NCBI RefSeq assembly: GCF_030272615.1
Contig: NC_081413.1
Location: 721,078,367-721,142,366 of the forward strand
Length of the DNA: 64,000 nucleotides
DNA from: Cryptomeria japonica
Taxonomy: Eukaryota > Streptophyta > Pinopsida > Cupressales > Cupressaceae
Direction: 5' to 3'
This document shows positions 25,936-36,760 of the stretch, piece by piece. Under the pieces are notes generated by a model. That model searched no databases, was not told the origin of the DNA, and worked only from the letters and a program-made list of their open reading frames with translations. The stretch's first letter is position 1; each line of letters begins with the position of its first letter. A program made the translations under genes and the position numbers.

Positions 25936-26150
25936 TAGGCACCGCGTACGCGGTTTTACTAGGATTATTAGCACGTACGTGCTCATTTTCCTATAAGCAG
26001 CACCTACGTGCTAATTTTCCTAGGCGTAGCGTGTACGTGCTTAGTTTCCTAAATGCAGCGCATACGCGCTACCTTTTCTAGGCTTGAGAAGAACAAACCT
26101 AAGTGCGTACGTGGGAATTTGAAATTTTAAAACCGTGTACGCGCTGCTTG
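25936..26150. promoter_or_regulatory. Right subterminal GCGTACGC-type motif cluster
   Basis: Seven GTAC-type near-palindromes recur every 28-45 bp: CCGCGTACGCGG, GCACGTACGTGC, GCACCTACGTGC, GCGTGTACGTGC, GCGCATACGCGC, GTGCGTACGTGG and CCGTGTACGCGC. They match the left cluster in motif and spacing. The start codon of the minus-strand gene lies only about 120 bp to the left, so they could also act as its promoter elements. Confidence 0.65.
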
Positions 26151-26164
26151 TTTTTCCAAGTTTT

Positions 26165-26212
26165 TTTTGGGTGGTGTCCACTTTTCTGACCACCATCTTT
26201 GTGCACACACCC
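26165..26212 (-). repeat. Right terminal inverted repeat
   Basis: Read on the minus strand it starts GGGTGTGTGCACAAAGATGG and continues TGGTCAGAAAAGTGGACACC, pairing with 12681-12728. ATGT follows at 26213-26216. Confidence 0.8.
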
Positions 26213-26749
26213 ATGTTGCTCCAATCAAACATGGTGTTTATTTTAGTCCCAAATAACAATTGTTTTCTAACTAGGAAAGTGAAATCCTGGTCAACAAAAT
26301 GAAAGCACGTTGCTATAAAGTAAATCAATTTTGCAAAAAAGGACAAGTTGATTGTTCTTTTTAACTTGTAAATAAAAATTGATTGTGAATTTTACCTTTG
26401 CAAGAAAATGAAAGATTTGTTGTTCTTTTTAAGCCCAAATTTGAAGTGTTTTTGCTCCTAACTTACAAGAAAACAAATTTTGATTTGTAATTCTTTTTAG
26501 CTTTGCAAGTGATATTCTTTTTAAGCCAAAAAACAAGTTTGATTTATTTTAGAGAACCAAAACAAAATTGTGATGTTCTTTTTACCAAAAAGGAATCATG
26601 AATTCTTTTTAACAAAATTTGAAAAAGCTAAAAAGAAATTAAAACTCATAATTTTAACTCCTCCAACCTGCAAGAAATTGTTAGAAACCTGCAAAAAAAG
26701 AAATTAGTGAAAAACTTAATCACTTGGTGGGATAGACAAGCGTAATTTG

Positions 26750-27060
26750 TTAAACCAAATTACAAATTTTTTCCTCTGTGACAAATACGCTAAAAAAAAG
26801 TGCAAATGCACTAAAACAGAGAACGTATGCGCTACAACATACTGCAAATGCACTATAAGACTCTACAAATGCGTTAAATTGTCCAGAATCAGAAAAAGAC
26901 AAAAGATGTAAATGCGCTAAAACAAAGAGTGAATGCATTGTGTTGTACTACAAATGTGCTATAACAGTGAACATATGCACTATAATAGAGATCAAACATG
27001 CTATAATAGAGAACAAATGCGTTGCAGCATACCACGTATGCACTAAAAGATTCTGGAAAA
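26750..27060. repeat. AAATGCGCTA-type motif cluster
   Basis: Variants of CAAATGCGCTA(T/A)AACA recur about twelve times with spacings of roughly 20-35 bp. The cluster lies outside the transposon TIR, in the interrupted repeat, at the place where the other repeat copy has CAATTG motifs. Confidence 0.6.
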
Positions 27061-28320
27061 TTTCTTGTTCAGACCTGCACAAAAATGTTAAAATTTTGAT
27101 AAATTTAGGGGTCAAGCCCCATAGTGGGTGCCAAAAATGTGCACCTGATTTGTTGGAGGCTTGCAAGACAACAAGCAAACATCAAATGCACCCATGAACA
27201 TTATATCAAGAAATCTAAATGAAGAAAACATGTTCATCTAATAAAATTGCTCAAAACCGTCTCATGGTCCCCTATCTTCAAGGATCTTCAAGATTCAAGG
27301 TGGCTCTCAGCTTGGAAGAGCACTTGATATTTTAGATGTCAACCTAAAGACTGGGAGATGAAGAATGATCTAGGATCAAAATGGATGCAACTAAGATCCT
27401 AGTGATTATATGAAAAACTATTGATATAATATGGATGAAGAACTACGATAGATGATATGCAAGATGGAGGTGTATTTCCAAATTGAAAGATTAAGTGATG
27501 TAATTAAGCTAATATGAAGATGAGATATGAGAATGCTATGGAATTGATATGAAATTAAGCTAAATGATAATCTAAAACATGATATAATATAAACTATGAT
27601 GCAATTGGGATGGCCTAGATGGTTGAGGGTGAACAATTGGAGCTCCTTGATAACCTGCACAACAAAATAACTATAATATGGATGCAAAAGATGATGGATC
27701 CTAAGATTGAAGAAATGGGCTCTATTTATAGAAAAAATAGAGAAATGGATGGCCAAGATTGAGAAATCTTGAAAAGGGTTGGGATTGAAAGTTATCAATC
27801 CATGAGGGGGATTCAATCCAATCCTAAGTTGACAAATGTCACCTTGAGATGGCTTGAGAGGATGCTAAGAAAGAATTAGATGCTAAGTAAGCATTAGGGA
27901 TATCCTTCAGGGATGACATCATTGGATAATGCCATTATCCAAGGGAGCATGTTATTGTCCAAGAGGTAAGCTCTTGTGCAAAGTTGAGGGATGGCCTTAG
28001 AGGCAACCATCATGGGCTAAGATGATGTCTTGTAAGAGGCATTAAATGATCTTTGAAGACTTAGGAGGTTAACTTGTTGAAAGTTAGATAACCTTACAAG
28101 TTTGGAAGACTCAACAAGTTAACTTGTTGAAGAAGGTAAAGTCTTCAACACATTTTGAAGACTTTCCCCAAACTTGGAGAAGTGACTCCCCCAAATTTAG
28201 GGATGTGACATGATTAGAGGACTTAGGATAATTAATGAGGGGTTAGAGGGGTTATACAAGAATATTAGCATGCTAATGGAAAGTGTAGGAGAATGCAAGT
28301 GGAGGGAAATAGACATTTTT
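27061..28320. other. Right part of repeat copy 2, no gene
   Basis: Low-complexity AT- and purine-rich sequence with words such as GATGAAGA and GTTAACTTGTTGAA (repeated near 28070 and 28115). The 132-codon minus frame at 27418-27816 is His/Ile/Ser-rich and looks like chance. Confidence 0.45.
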
Positions 28321-28718
28321 AGATAAAATAAAAGATTTATTTTAGTCAAAAAGGGGTGCAACTTGCATTTGTAGGATTTTGCAAGTGGGGGGACTATTTA
28401 CAAATAAATAATGATTTATTTAAATACAAAGGGATTTTAATCAAATGTAAATTCAATTAATAGGGAAATGGAAGTTTTAATTAAATAAATAAGATTTATT
28501 TAATTAAATGGCTAAAGGGTACTTAATCAAACCTTAGTTTAATTAATAGGTTAGGCTAGAAGAAAAGGATTTTAATCAAATGTTTTATTTGATTAATAGG
28601 CTGATTGGAAGAATAGGGATATTAACTAAACTTTAGTCTAATTAATAGGTGAATAAATGATAATTAAATGAATAAAATTTATTTAATTAGTTGTGCAAGT
28701 TTTAGGTGTCTACATAAT

Positions 28719-29525
28719 TAATGCAGTTAAGGTAGGGAGATCCAATGAAGGAAATCACTACCTTGTAGCCTATAACACAAAACATCATGCAAGATATTGG
28801 CAACCGGTAACAAATTACAAGATATAACCGGTAAGAAACCCTAACTGGTAGAAGCAACAGAAGATATAATTGGTAACACAAGATATAACCTGTAGCCAGA
28901 TAAATCAATCATTAAAACCATTTAAAGAATTACATAAGCCTTCAACAGCTACACACGTTGGACCATAGCCCAAGATTATAAAATAATCCATACAACACAA
29001 ATCTAAGAACCACAGATCTTCTGCTCGACAAATCGGCCTCTGGTAACAGTTTGCACTGATCTAGACCTAAGTCCCTCTGGACTTCAATCTCCCCATACCA
29101 GAATCTCTCCAGAAACTACATCTTTGCTTGATCTCTTCTTTTTCTGATATCTATCCTTGTAAAGTGAATCTTGAAACTTTCCCTTTATACCATCTACAAG
29201 CGATAACAACTCAATCAAGTCGCCCAAAGACTAACCGGTTCATGATGATATGTGCAAATGATAACATGTCAACCCAAATCACCAAGAACATCTTCAAATG
29301 CATAAAAATTCACATGGTCCTCCGAAAACTTCGGGAAAGGCCCAAAACAATAGCAGTCAGCCATCCACAAGTTACGGGAACCACCCGCAACCCGATTCAT
29401 CTATGCTCCATACACTGCAAAACCAATTGGTAAGAACATACCAATACCGGGCCAATACTAGAATCGATGTCTCACCAAGATCAAATTCAAATGTTGGTTT
29501 GAACTACTCCAGTTCTCTTGCATCA
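28719..29525 (-). repeat. 3' LTR of the 1.9-kb element
   Basis: About 807 bp, similar along its length to 29887-30638 (shared ACAAATTACAAGATATAAC, ATTACATAAGCCTTCAA and CGATGTCTCACCAAGATCAA). Extra segments make it about 55 bp longer. Differences are mainly transitions. Confidence 0.75.
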
Positions 29526-29886
29526 AACTCTCAGGGTTAATTGAAAAGTGAGTCCCATCACTTGATCTTGTTTGGCCATCTGTTAGTAGGTACTTGCAAC
29601 TACCTCAGGGGTTCGACAGTCTAACTAAATATTTTGGTTGCCTCTCCTCGGTGATCTACCAGTCCACCCTGCAAGCTGCCTCGGTTCGACGATATATTCA
29701 AGTCTCCACCCATTAACTACCTCAAGCTCAAGCTCTAGGTTCGGCGGTTTGCTTGCGAGCCTTGTATTGCCTCACGTTCGACGATTTGAACAAGTCTACA
29801 AGCTGCCTCAACTTCCTTTCCAACCTATCGGTACATAACTGGGTCTTCTTCGATCAACAAGTTCACAAACCATCTCTAATACCACT

Positions 29887-30638
29887 TAGCATGGTCAAGG
29901 TAGGAATATCTAATGAAGGACATCCCCGCCTTACAACCTACAACATAAAACATCATACAAGATACTGGCAATTGGTAACAAATTACAAGATATAACTGGT
30001 AGCCAGATAAATCAATCATTAGAACCATTTAAAGAATTACATAAGCCTTCAATAGCTACACATGCTGGACCACAGCCTAGGATTAGAAAACAATCCATAC
30101 AACACAAATCTAAGATCCGGAGATCTTTTGCTCGACAAATTGACCTCTGGTAATAGTTTGCACTATTCTACACTGATCCAGACCTTTGTCCCTTTGGACT
30201 GAAGTCCCCCCACACCAGAATCTCTCTAGTCTCTAGAAACTACATCTTCGCTTGATCTCTTCTTTCTCTGATCTATGTCCTTGCAAAATGAATCTCTAAA
30301 CTTTTCCTTTATACCATCCACAAGTGATAATAACTCAATCAAGTTGGCCAAAGACTAACCGGTTCATGATGAAACGTGTAAAAGATAACATGTCGGCCCA
30401 AATCACCAAGAACATCTTCAAATGCATTAAACTTCACATGGTCCTTCGAAAACATCGGACAAGGTCCAAAACAACATCGTGCAGTGATCCGCAAGTTACA
30501 GGAACCACCCGCAACCCGATTCATCTTCGCTCCATACACTGCAAAACCAACCGGTAAGAACATACCAATACGAGAATCGATGTCTCACCAAGATCAAATT
30601 CAAATGTCGGTTTGAACTACTCTTGTGCTCCTGCATCA
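29887..30638 (-). repeat. 5' LTR of the 1.9-kb element
   Basis: About 752 bp; starts TGATGCAGGAGC on the minus strand and ends just before AG and the TGGTATTAGAG primer-binding-like site near 29884. Confidence 0.75.
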
Positions 30639-30650
30639 ATAATCCAATTT

Positions 30651-32052
30651 TGTAGGAAGTTTCATTTGATATTTGAAGTGATGTATTCATCTAAGAGGAA
30701 ATTTTTCTAATTTGAGGAGTTCTCAAAGTTGGTGTCAGCTTATGACACATGTTGGCTTCTCACGTCCCTTGTGCCTCATGAAGTTTTCACCAATTTTGTT
30801 ATCCTTTTTTCTCTAGTGAGGATCTAGACCTAAGAAAATATTAGTATATGGCTAAGTCCAAGATTTGCATATGGCTTTTGTTTCCATTGTGAGATCCAAG
30901 TATTTTGGTAAAGAGAAGACTTGATCTCTAATTTTAACATCATAAATTGCACCCCATTTAATTTCACACCACATAAGTGCCTTTTATTTAGGCCAATTGG
31001 ACTCATTCTTCACCTCCTTGTCCTTTTGTCCACATGGATCGCCTTGTCATCTTAGAATTTGGCCTTTTTTCAGACCACACTAACCATTTGACTTATGGAC
31101 TCTAGCATGCTGTGCAAGCCTCCCACAAATATGTTAGCCTACGGGTAGTCGTTTGAGCATTATGCCTCCACTTGGAAGAGTTCGTAATACCTCTATCCGC
31201 AGCCACCAACATCGAGATTCTTCCCTGGGCTCTATATCTCATTCATTGGAGCTTATTTTGGATCTTCTTGATCATTTGGAGAAATTCTAGAGCTTTTGGG
31301 CATTCTATTCTTCATCCTTCATAGGTTTTCTAGCATTCAACATTCACCATTGTCACAACTTTAGGAAGTTTTGGGTGCTCGACTTCACTCCCTTAGTGAT
31401 AGCTTCTTGGGTGTTGAAGGGGAGTTCTCTACCTCTCTTCATTTTCATTTCATAATATTATGTTCATTGTTTTCCATTTAGCATATCCATTATTTTGATT
31501 GTCTACTCTATCTTTATTATTTTCTTTTTATCCATGGCTATTATCTTGGTTGTCTGCGGAGGTGGAAACACTAAAATGAGGGTTTGACTGAGGCAAACCT
31601 CTTAACACATCCCCAATATTTTCCCTCTTGTTTGTGTGCAAGTCTGTGATTGAGAGAAGGATATTACTTTACTAGAGGCTTCAATCATGGACCGGTTGTA
31701 AGATTTCTTCATCTCTCCCTATCTCTTTTTAGTTTTTGTCATTTCTTATTATTTCTTTTGTTTAACACAACATCCTTAGTTTAGTAATTTTGTTGTATCC
31801 ACATTTGTTGTACTACTTTTGTACTTTGTCCATATAGGACATTGGCACATCGTGCTGGTGTCCCAATTTTGCATGTTTGTCTTGAGAATAGAGACTTAGC
31901 ATAGGTCATTTCGAAGGTCTATGTGTCTTGTTTGTTTAGTCTTATAGTTTGTATCCACTGGTTTACCAGAGCACCAATAAAGTGAGGTAGAGAAAGGCTG
32001 GTTTGTTCCTTGAAGTTCATCATTTCAAGAGTAGCAAATCCCATCCTCTACA
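30651..32052 (+). mobile_element. Probable 5' LTR of a gypsy gag-protease element
   Basis: Starts TGTAGGAAG and ends CCTCTACA, giving a TGTAG/CTACA terminal pair. Four bases past the end comes TGGTGAACTCGACGTCA (from 32056), a plausible tRNA primer-binding site, and gag-like coding follows on the same strand. No second LTR was found to the right, so the left limit rests on the terminal pairing and on adjacency to the 1.9-kb element. Confidence 0.45.
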
Positions 32053-32239
32053 TTTTGGTGAACTCGACGTCATGAACCCGTTGAATTTTTAATTTCTCAT
32101 TGTGTGTGTGCATACAGTTATAAAATTTAAAACTTAAAATAAAAATAAAATATAATATAAACAAATTTTAGCAAGGTTTCTTTTATCACCAAGTTTTGTA
32201 AGACCATTATACTGCCCTCATAAAGTGGTTGAGGTTTAG

Positions 32240-34084
32240 TAGAGCTTGTCTATGAGCTTTATGATCCAAACTTTCATAAGGGTTGTTGTAAGGACTTTTA
32301 GGAAGAGCATTCCTCTCAATCATTATAGTCCTCCTCAACCACATCCAATGTTTAATGGACTGCTTCCCAATCCAAATGACTTCATGCATTCTCACCCTAT
32401 TAGGACCATTTTGATAGGGGATCTTTCTCCATCTAGTTCATAATCTAATTTTCAGAATAACACCCCAACAAACTCTCCTCCGTCTTCTCCTCTTGCTATT
32501 GATCATGACTTTGTTGTCATTATTGAGTTTGACTGCATTCCTATGTTAGAGGATAACTTGAGAGATTTCAGAGGCTTCTTAAACTAGGAAAATGTCCTCC
32601 CTTGGGTTGGAAATGTCATGAATAATTTACGAGACATGTTGATTTGGACAAAAGGGGCTTGGATATGTTGAGGGCATTGTCTTTGATTATTAAGAGTCAT
32701 GTGCCCCTAGCAGGTTCTCCTCCCTAGGACAATCAATTTGACACCTATAGTTCTCAAATTGGTTTGACATACCTGGGATGATAGTGCACATGGTTCATTT
32801 GGGACACACTATCCCTAGCATCCATGCTTCTACCATTCCCCTGGGTTATACTGGCATGTCTAGCAGCTCCACTATCACTTCCATTATGGCTCATACCACT
32901 TCTATCAATGTTGAAATGGGTGCTAATACTATCCCTGGTGGTGGTAATAGTCGTCATGTTAGTGCTGGTGGAGGTGATGGTGCACATGGTGCTCCTCTAC
33001 CTCCTCCTCCACCTTCAAATCTTGTCTTGAATACCATATTGCATAATATGGGTCAATTACAACAACTTACAAATCTTGCATCCATCTCTGGGCAATCTTC
33101 TTTGCCTATTTATTATCGCAAGAGCCCACTTGATTTGACCATCCTTAATAGTATCCTTTCCCAAGGGGTTGAAGCATTGAAGTTTGATCAATTCAATGGA
33201 GATAGTGATCCTAATGTGTATATCAACTCATTTATGACCATGTGTAGTGATTACCATAGTTTGAATTTTGTCTTGCTTAAGCTTTTCTTGCATTCCCTTA
33301 AGGGAATTGGATTAGAATCGTACAACCTATTACCTAATCATTTCATCCATACATTTGACTAGCTTAAGGACTTGTTTCTCAAAAAATTCAAAGCCAACAT
33401 AGGTAGCAAGGTCACTCTCACAGACCTTGTTCATTGTAAGCAAAAGTCGAATGAGAAAGTTACTAATTTTATTTCACAATACCAATCTATCTCTACCAAA
33501 ATCCCCTCCACCCTACCAAATAGTGACTTGCAATAGATGTTTATCAAAATCTACAATTGACATTAAGGGAGAAGTTTTCCCTTAATCAATACTAGAACTT
33601 TGCTAACTTGTGTTCTACACTCACTGATTACTAGTATACAATGACTCAATTCGAAGAGTCTGCTTCAATCTCTTGTACGAGTGCTTTTGAGGGCATGTTA
33701 ATGGAAGGGTCTAGAAAGAAAAAATTTGTGGCTACTATCATAGCTACACCACTGATAGATACTGCACATGAACCACAATGTAATAGGGTCTTCAAAAAAT
33801 TGGATGACTCCTATCTAAGCATAATGCAAAAGCTATTAAAGGATAACCTTATAACCCTTCTGAAGATCAGACCTCTGCCCGACAATAGACCGTACCCTCA
33901 TTGGTATAATGGTTCAAAATTCTATAAATATCACCGTGTTCTTGGACATGATACTGAACATTGTTATCACCTTAGACACATAGTCCAAGACCACATTGAT
34001 AGTGGAGCTATTAAGATCGGTGAAAGAAACACAAGTCTAATAAATATGTTGATAAAACAAATAGTGAGTTACATATTTATATAG
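32240..34084 (+). pseudogene. Ty3/gypsy gag, decayed
   Basis: The capsid core of a plant gypsy Gag is readable around 33170-33540: LKFDQFNGDSDPNVYINSF, then HTFDQ-like, LKDLFLKKFKANIGSKV and KVTNFISQYQSI, the usual retrotransposon-gag pattern. Upstream is a Gly/Ser/Pro-rich stretch. Downstream (33641-34084) comes LLKIRPLPDNRPYPHWYN followed by YHRVLGHDTEHCYHLRH, the single zinc-knuckle-like motif of this lineage with its first Cys not evident. Stops (TAG at 33361, several near 33540) split it. Gag would package element RNA in cytoplasmic particles. Confidence 0.75.
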
Positions 34085-34117
34085 ATCCTTTTCTACCTCA
34101 TTCATCTAACTTCATCT

Positions 34118-34550
34118 TTGCATCATCTATGGATCCAACATCAAATGAGGGCCCTTATATTAACATGGTTACTATCACTCCAATCTCACCTCCTAGCTAG
34201 AAAGACAAAAATTTCTGACACATCATTCACCCTTCTAGATGCTCCATATTGTGGAGAGCATGCTCCTTTGTACATCCTTGCAAAGCTCAATGGTCAAACT
34301 ATTAGGGTGTAATGGTTGACTCTTCATGTAGAGTTGATGTCATCACAGAGGAAAACTTGTTTGTAAATGGATGGCATAGGCTAAGATACAATCAGTTTCA
34401 GGCTACTTTGAGAATGCATAATGGGTTATCTCTTTCTCCTTTAGGGAGTATCACCTTGAGGGTTCTCATGGGACCTAAGGCCATTTCAACTACATTTGTC
34501 ATCATTCTTGATTTGGACCTCTTTCATGCTAAACTGGGTAATTCCTAGTT
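34118..34550 (+). pseudogene. Gypsy aspartic-protease-like domain, unit 1
   Basis: Reads FTLLDAPYCGEHAPLYI, then LNGQTIR, a frame change, and VDSSCRVDVITEE. In related gypsy proteases the latter is the Asp-containing active loop; here the Gly of D(T/S)G is Cys. The C-terminal half continues to near 34545. A second copy lies 1.76 kb downstream. No RT follows, so this element lacks most of pol. Confidence 0.6.
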
Positions 34551-35852
34551 GGTAGCTATGGATGCAATCCCTTTAGTAATTCATAAATTCTTAAAATTTC
34601 TTCATGAGGGTTGGGTGCATGTCATTCGGGATTTTGGATATTGACCACTGGTAGCCTGTGGCCCGTGGGGAATTTTTCACTAGATCATTTTCGCCTTACT
34701 TTGATTGGGCCTATGCTTCCTTGTGGTGACTTAATGTATATAGCTTATTATCAATATAAAATGGGGGAGTTAGCTCCTAAATCAATTTAGCCTGGCTATT
34801 CGTTGCCCCTTCCTACATGAACTTTTGCTCCACCCATTCTTGTGTTGCAATGGGTAATACCTTATGCTCCTTCATTGGAAACTGAGGTTAAACATGTTCC
34901 TCCAAGTAGAACTCCTCATCCACCTAGAACTACACAACCTTCAATGGTGTCTTGCGTTCCTATGACCACACTTAGTGCAGACAAAGGAAAGGCACCTGCG
35001 TTATCAAAGTCTGTGACCTACCCTCCCTTTGAGCTCTCAATCTTGGTAGATATCCCTCATCCTATTTGATAGTAAGAGGGGAAGCACTCCCCTCATGCTT
35101 GTTCATCACCATTGGCCCCTAGATCACAACCTTTGAGGGCACCCCATGTTCCTTCAATTGGTCCTCGAGCAAAGCGAGGAAGGGTGCCTTTGGCCATGAG
35201 CATAGTGCCTATCTTAGGGGAACCTCCTGCTTCATCAATGGGGCCTTATCCTATGTCAAACATGGTCTTGGAAGCATTTCCTATGGAGAATGATGTTCCT
35301 AACTCTTCCTAGACTTCAACCCCTGGTCCCTATCTTCATCATAGTTAGCATGCACATGAGTGTAAGTGCCATCGATGGGTGATGGCTTGGGAGCATGGTG
35401 CTACCTTTAAAACTAATGAGGCACCTTTGACAACTATTCCTACTCCCTCAACAATTCTAGCATCTGTATCATCTTTGGTGTTGTTACTAGCTGCTTGTGG
35501 GACTCTTGATGAACCTCCCCCCAAGAGGGTGTAGGTCTTCATTATGCCATACTTGGAGTTACCTCTCATCACCTCATTGCCTAAGGTACATCCTCTATCT
35601 CAACCATTAGATATGTTGAACATGCAGGTGGTTTCTAATGTTGCTTTGGTTGGTCCTCTTTTGTAGTCACTTATTCATCAAATCTTTCTTGGGCTCCTCC
35701 AACCTACTATGGTTGATAGGAGGCTTATGCCTCCTTCATAGCCTAAGCACAATTTTGAGAAAGGCCCCATTTCAGAGTTTCATCAATGCAAATTAGATTA
35801 GGTATGTTCCTCAACTATATCTTTGATTTCTTTAGTGTCTGTTTCTTTGACG
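34551..35852 (+). pseudogene. Pro/Ser-rich region after the protease, unit 1
   Basis: Several short frames in mixed register encode Pro- and Ser-rich sequence: PPSRTPHPPRTTQPS, SADKGKAPALSKSVTYPPFE, APHVPSIGPRAKRGR. Equivalent sequence recurs at 36434-36700 and 38330-39600 (SSTDKGKAPTLSKSMAHPLFE). The function is unknown; in intact relatives it might be a spacer between protease and RT. Confidence 0.5.
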
Positions 35853-36760
35853 GATCCTTTTCTGCCACACTCATCTAACTTCATCTTTGCATCATCTATA
35901 GATCCAACATCAAATGAGGGCCCTTATTTTAATATGGTCACTATCACTCCAATCTTGCCTCCCAGTCAAAAGATGAAAATATTTGATATATTATTCACCC
36001 TTCTGGATGCCCCATATTGTGGAGAGCATACTCCTCTATACATCCCTATGAAGCTCAATGGTCAAACTATTATAGGTGTAATGGTTGATCATTCATGCAG
36101 AGTTGATGTCATCACATAGGAAACTTTGTAAATGGATGGCATAGGTTGAGATATGATGAGTGTCGTGCTACCTTGAGAACACATAATGGGTTGTCTCTTT
36201 CCCCTTTGGGTAGTATCACCTTGATGGTCCTCATGGGACCCAAGGCCATTTCAACTAAGTTTGTCATCATTCCTTAAGTGGACCTCTTTTGTGCTAAACT
36301 AGGTATTCCTTGGTTGGTAGCTATGGATACGGTCCCTTAAGTGATCCACAAGTGCTTAAAATTTTCTCATTAAGGTTCAGTACGTGTCATCTAGAATATT
36401 GGATATCAACCAATAGTAGCCTATGGGGATTTTTTGCTAGATCATTTTATACCTACTCCGATTAGGCCTATGCTTCCTTGTGGTGACTTGATGTATAAAT
36501 CTTATTATCAATATAAAATGGGGCAGTTGGCTCCTAAATTAGTTCAGCCTAGGAATTTGATGCCTTTTCCTACTTCAACTTTTGCTCCATCTATTCTTGT
36601 GTTGGAGTGGGTAGTATCTTCTACCCCTTCTTTGTCAGGAATTGAGGTTAAGCCTATTCCTCCAAGTAGATCTCATCGTCTGCTCAAGACTACATAGCCT
36701 TCGACAATGTCTTATGTTTATGCAAATGCACTTAGTGCAGATGATGCAGGGGCACTTAGC
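35853..36760 (+). pseudogene. Second protease-containing unit (tandem duplicate)
   Basis: GATCCTTTTCTGCCACACTC at 35853 matches GATCCTTTTCTACCTCATTC at 34084, and similarity continues through the protease loop (VMVDHSCRVDVIT) to LPCGDLMYKSYYQYKMG near 36470, keeping an offset of 1757-1769 bp. The duplicate carries its own stops and short deletions. Homology to unit 1 ends around 36760 and resumes near 38330. Confidence 0.7.

Larger units (their letters stand above)
12681..26212 (+). mobile_element. 13.5-kb DNA transposon with TIRs and 4-bp TSD (Sola-like?)
   Basis: The ends are inverted repeats. The left starts GGGTAAGTGCACAAAAATGG, and the right, read on the minus strand, starts GGGTGTGTGCACAAAGATGG. 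Both continue TGGTCA and reach AAGTGGACAC after a spacer of slightly different length. It is flanked by ATGT on both sides, and the empty site is visible in a related repeat at 9323-9336. Inside are a decayed DDD transposase (15217-17999, +), a second convergent gene (23222-25813, -), GCGTACGC-type motifs near both ends, and internal arrays. The combination of 4-bp TSD and DDD-type core would fit the Sola group, but I could not verify that assignment. Stops and frameshifts in both genes make this copy non-autonomous now. Confidence 0.85.
12040..28713 (-). repeat. Long minus-oriented repeat, copy 2, split by a DNA transposon
   Basis: Sequence at 12040-12680 matches copy 1 at 8650-9330, and after the 13.5-kb insertion homology resumes at 26213 with TTGCTCCA, as at 9331. 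Without the insertion the copy is about 3.1 kb. It ends on the right as TGTAGACACCTAAAA read on the minus strand (28713). Where copy 1 has the CAATTG-rich region, this copy has a differently composed motif cluster at 26750-27060. Blocks at 28320-28700 are made of TTTAATTAAATAAAT words. Confidence 0.55.
28719..30638 (-). mobile_element. 1.9-kb non-autonomous LTR retrotransposon
   Basis: Two direct repeats flank a very short interior. On the minus strand the element starts TGATGCAG and ends CTGCATTA, an inverted pair with one substitution from the canonical CA end. The flanks carry the same 5-bp duplication, ATTAT (minus strand), at both sides (28714-28718 and 30639-30643). Just inside the 5' LTR comes TGGTATTAGAG, close to the initiator-Met tRNA primer-binding site of copia elements (TGGTATCAGAG). 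The 361-bp interior has no gag or pol, so movement would need proteins from another element. Confidence 0.8.
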
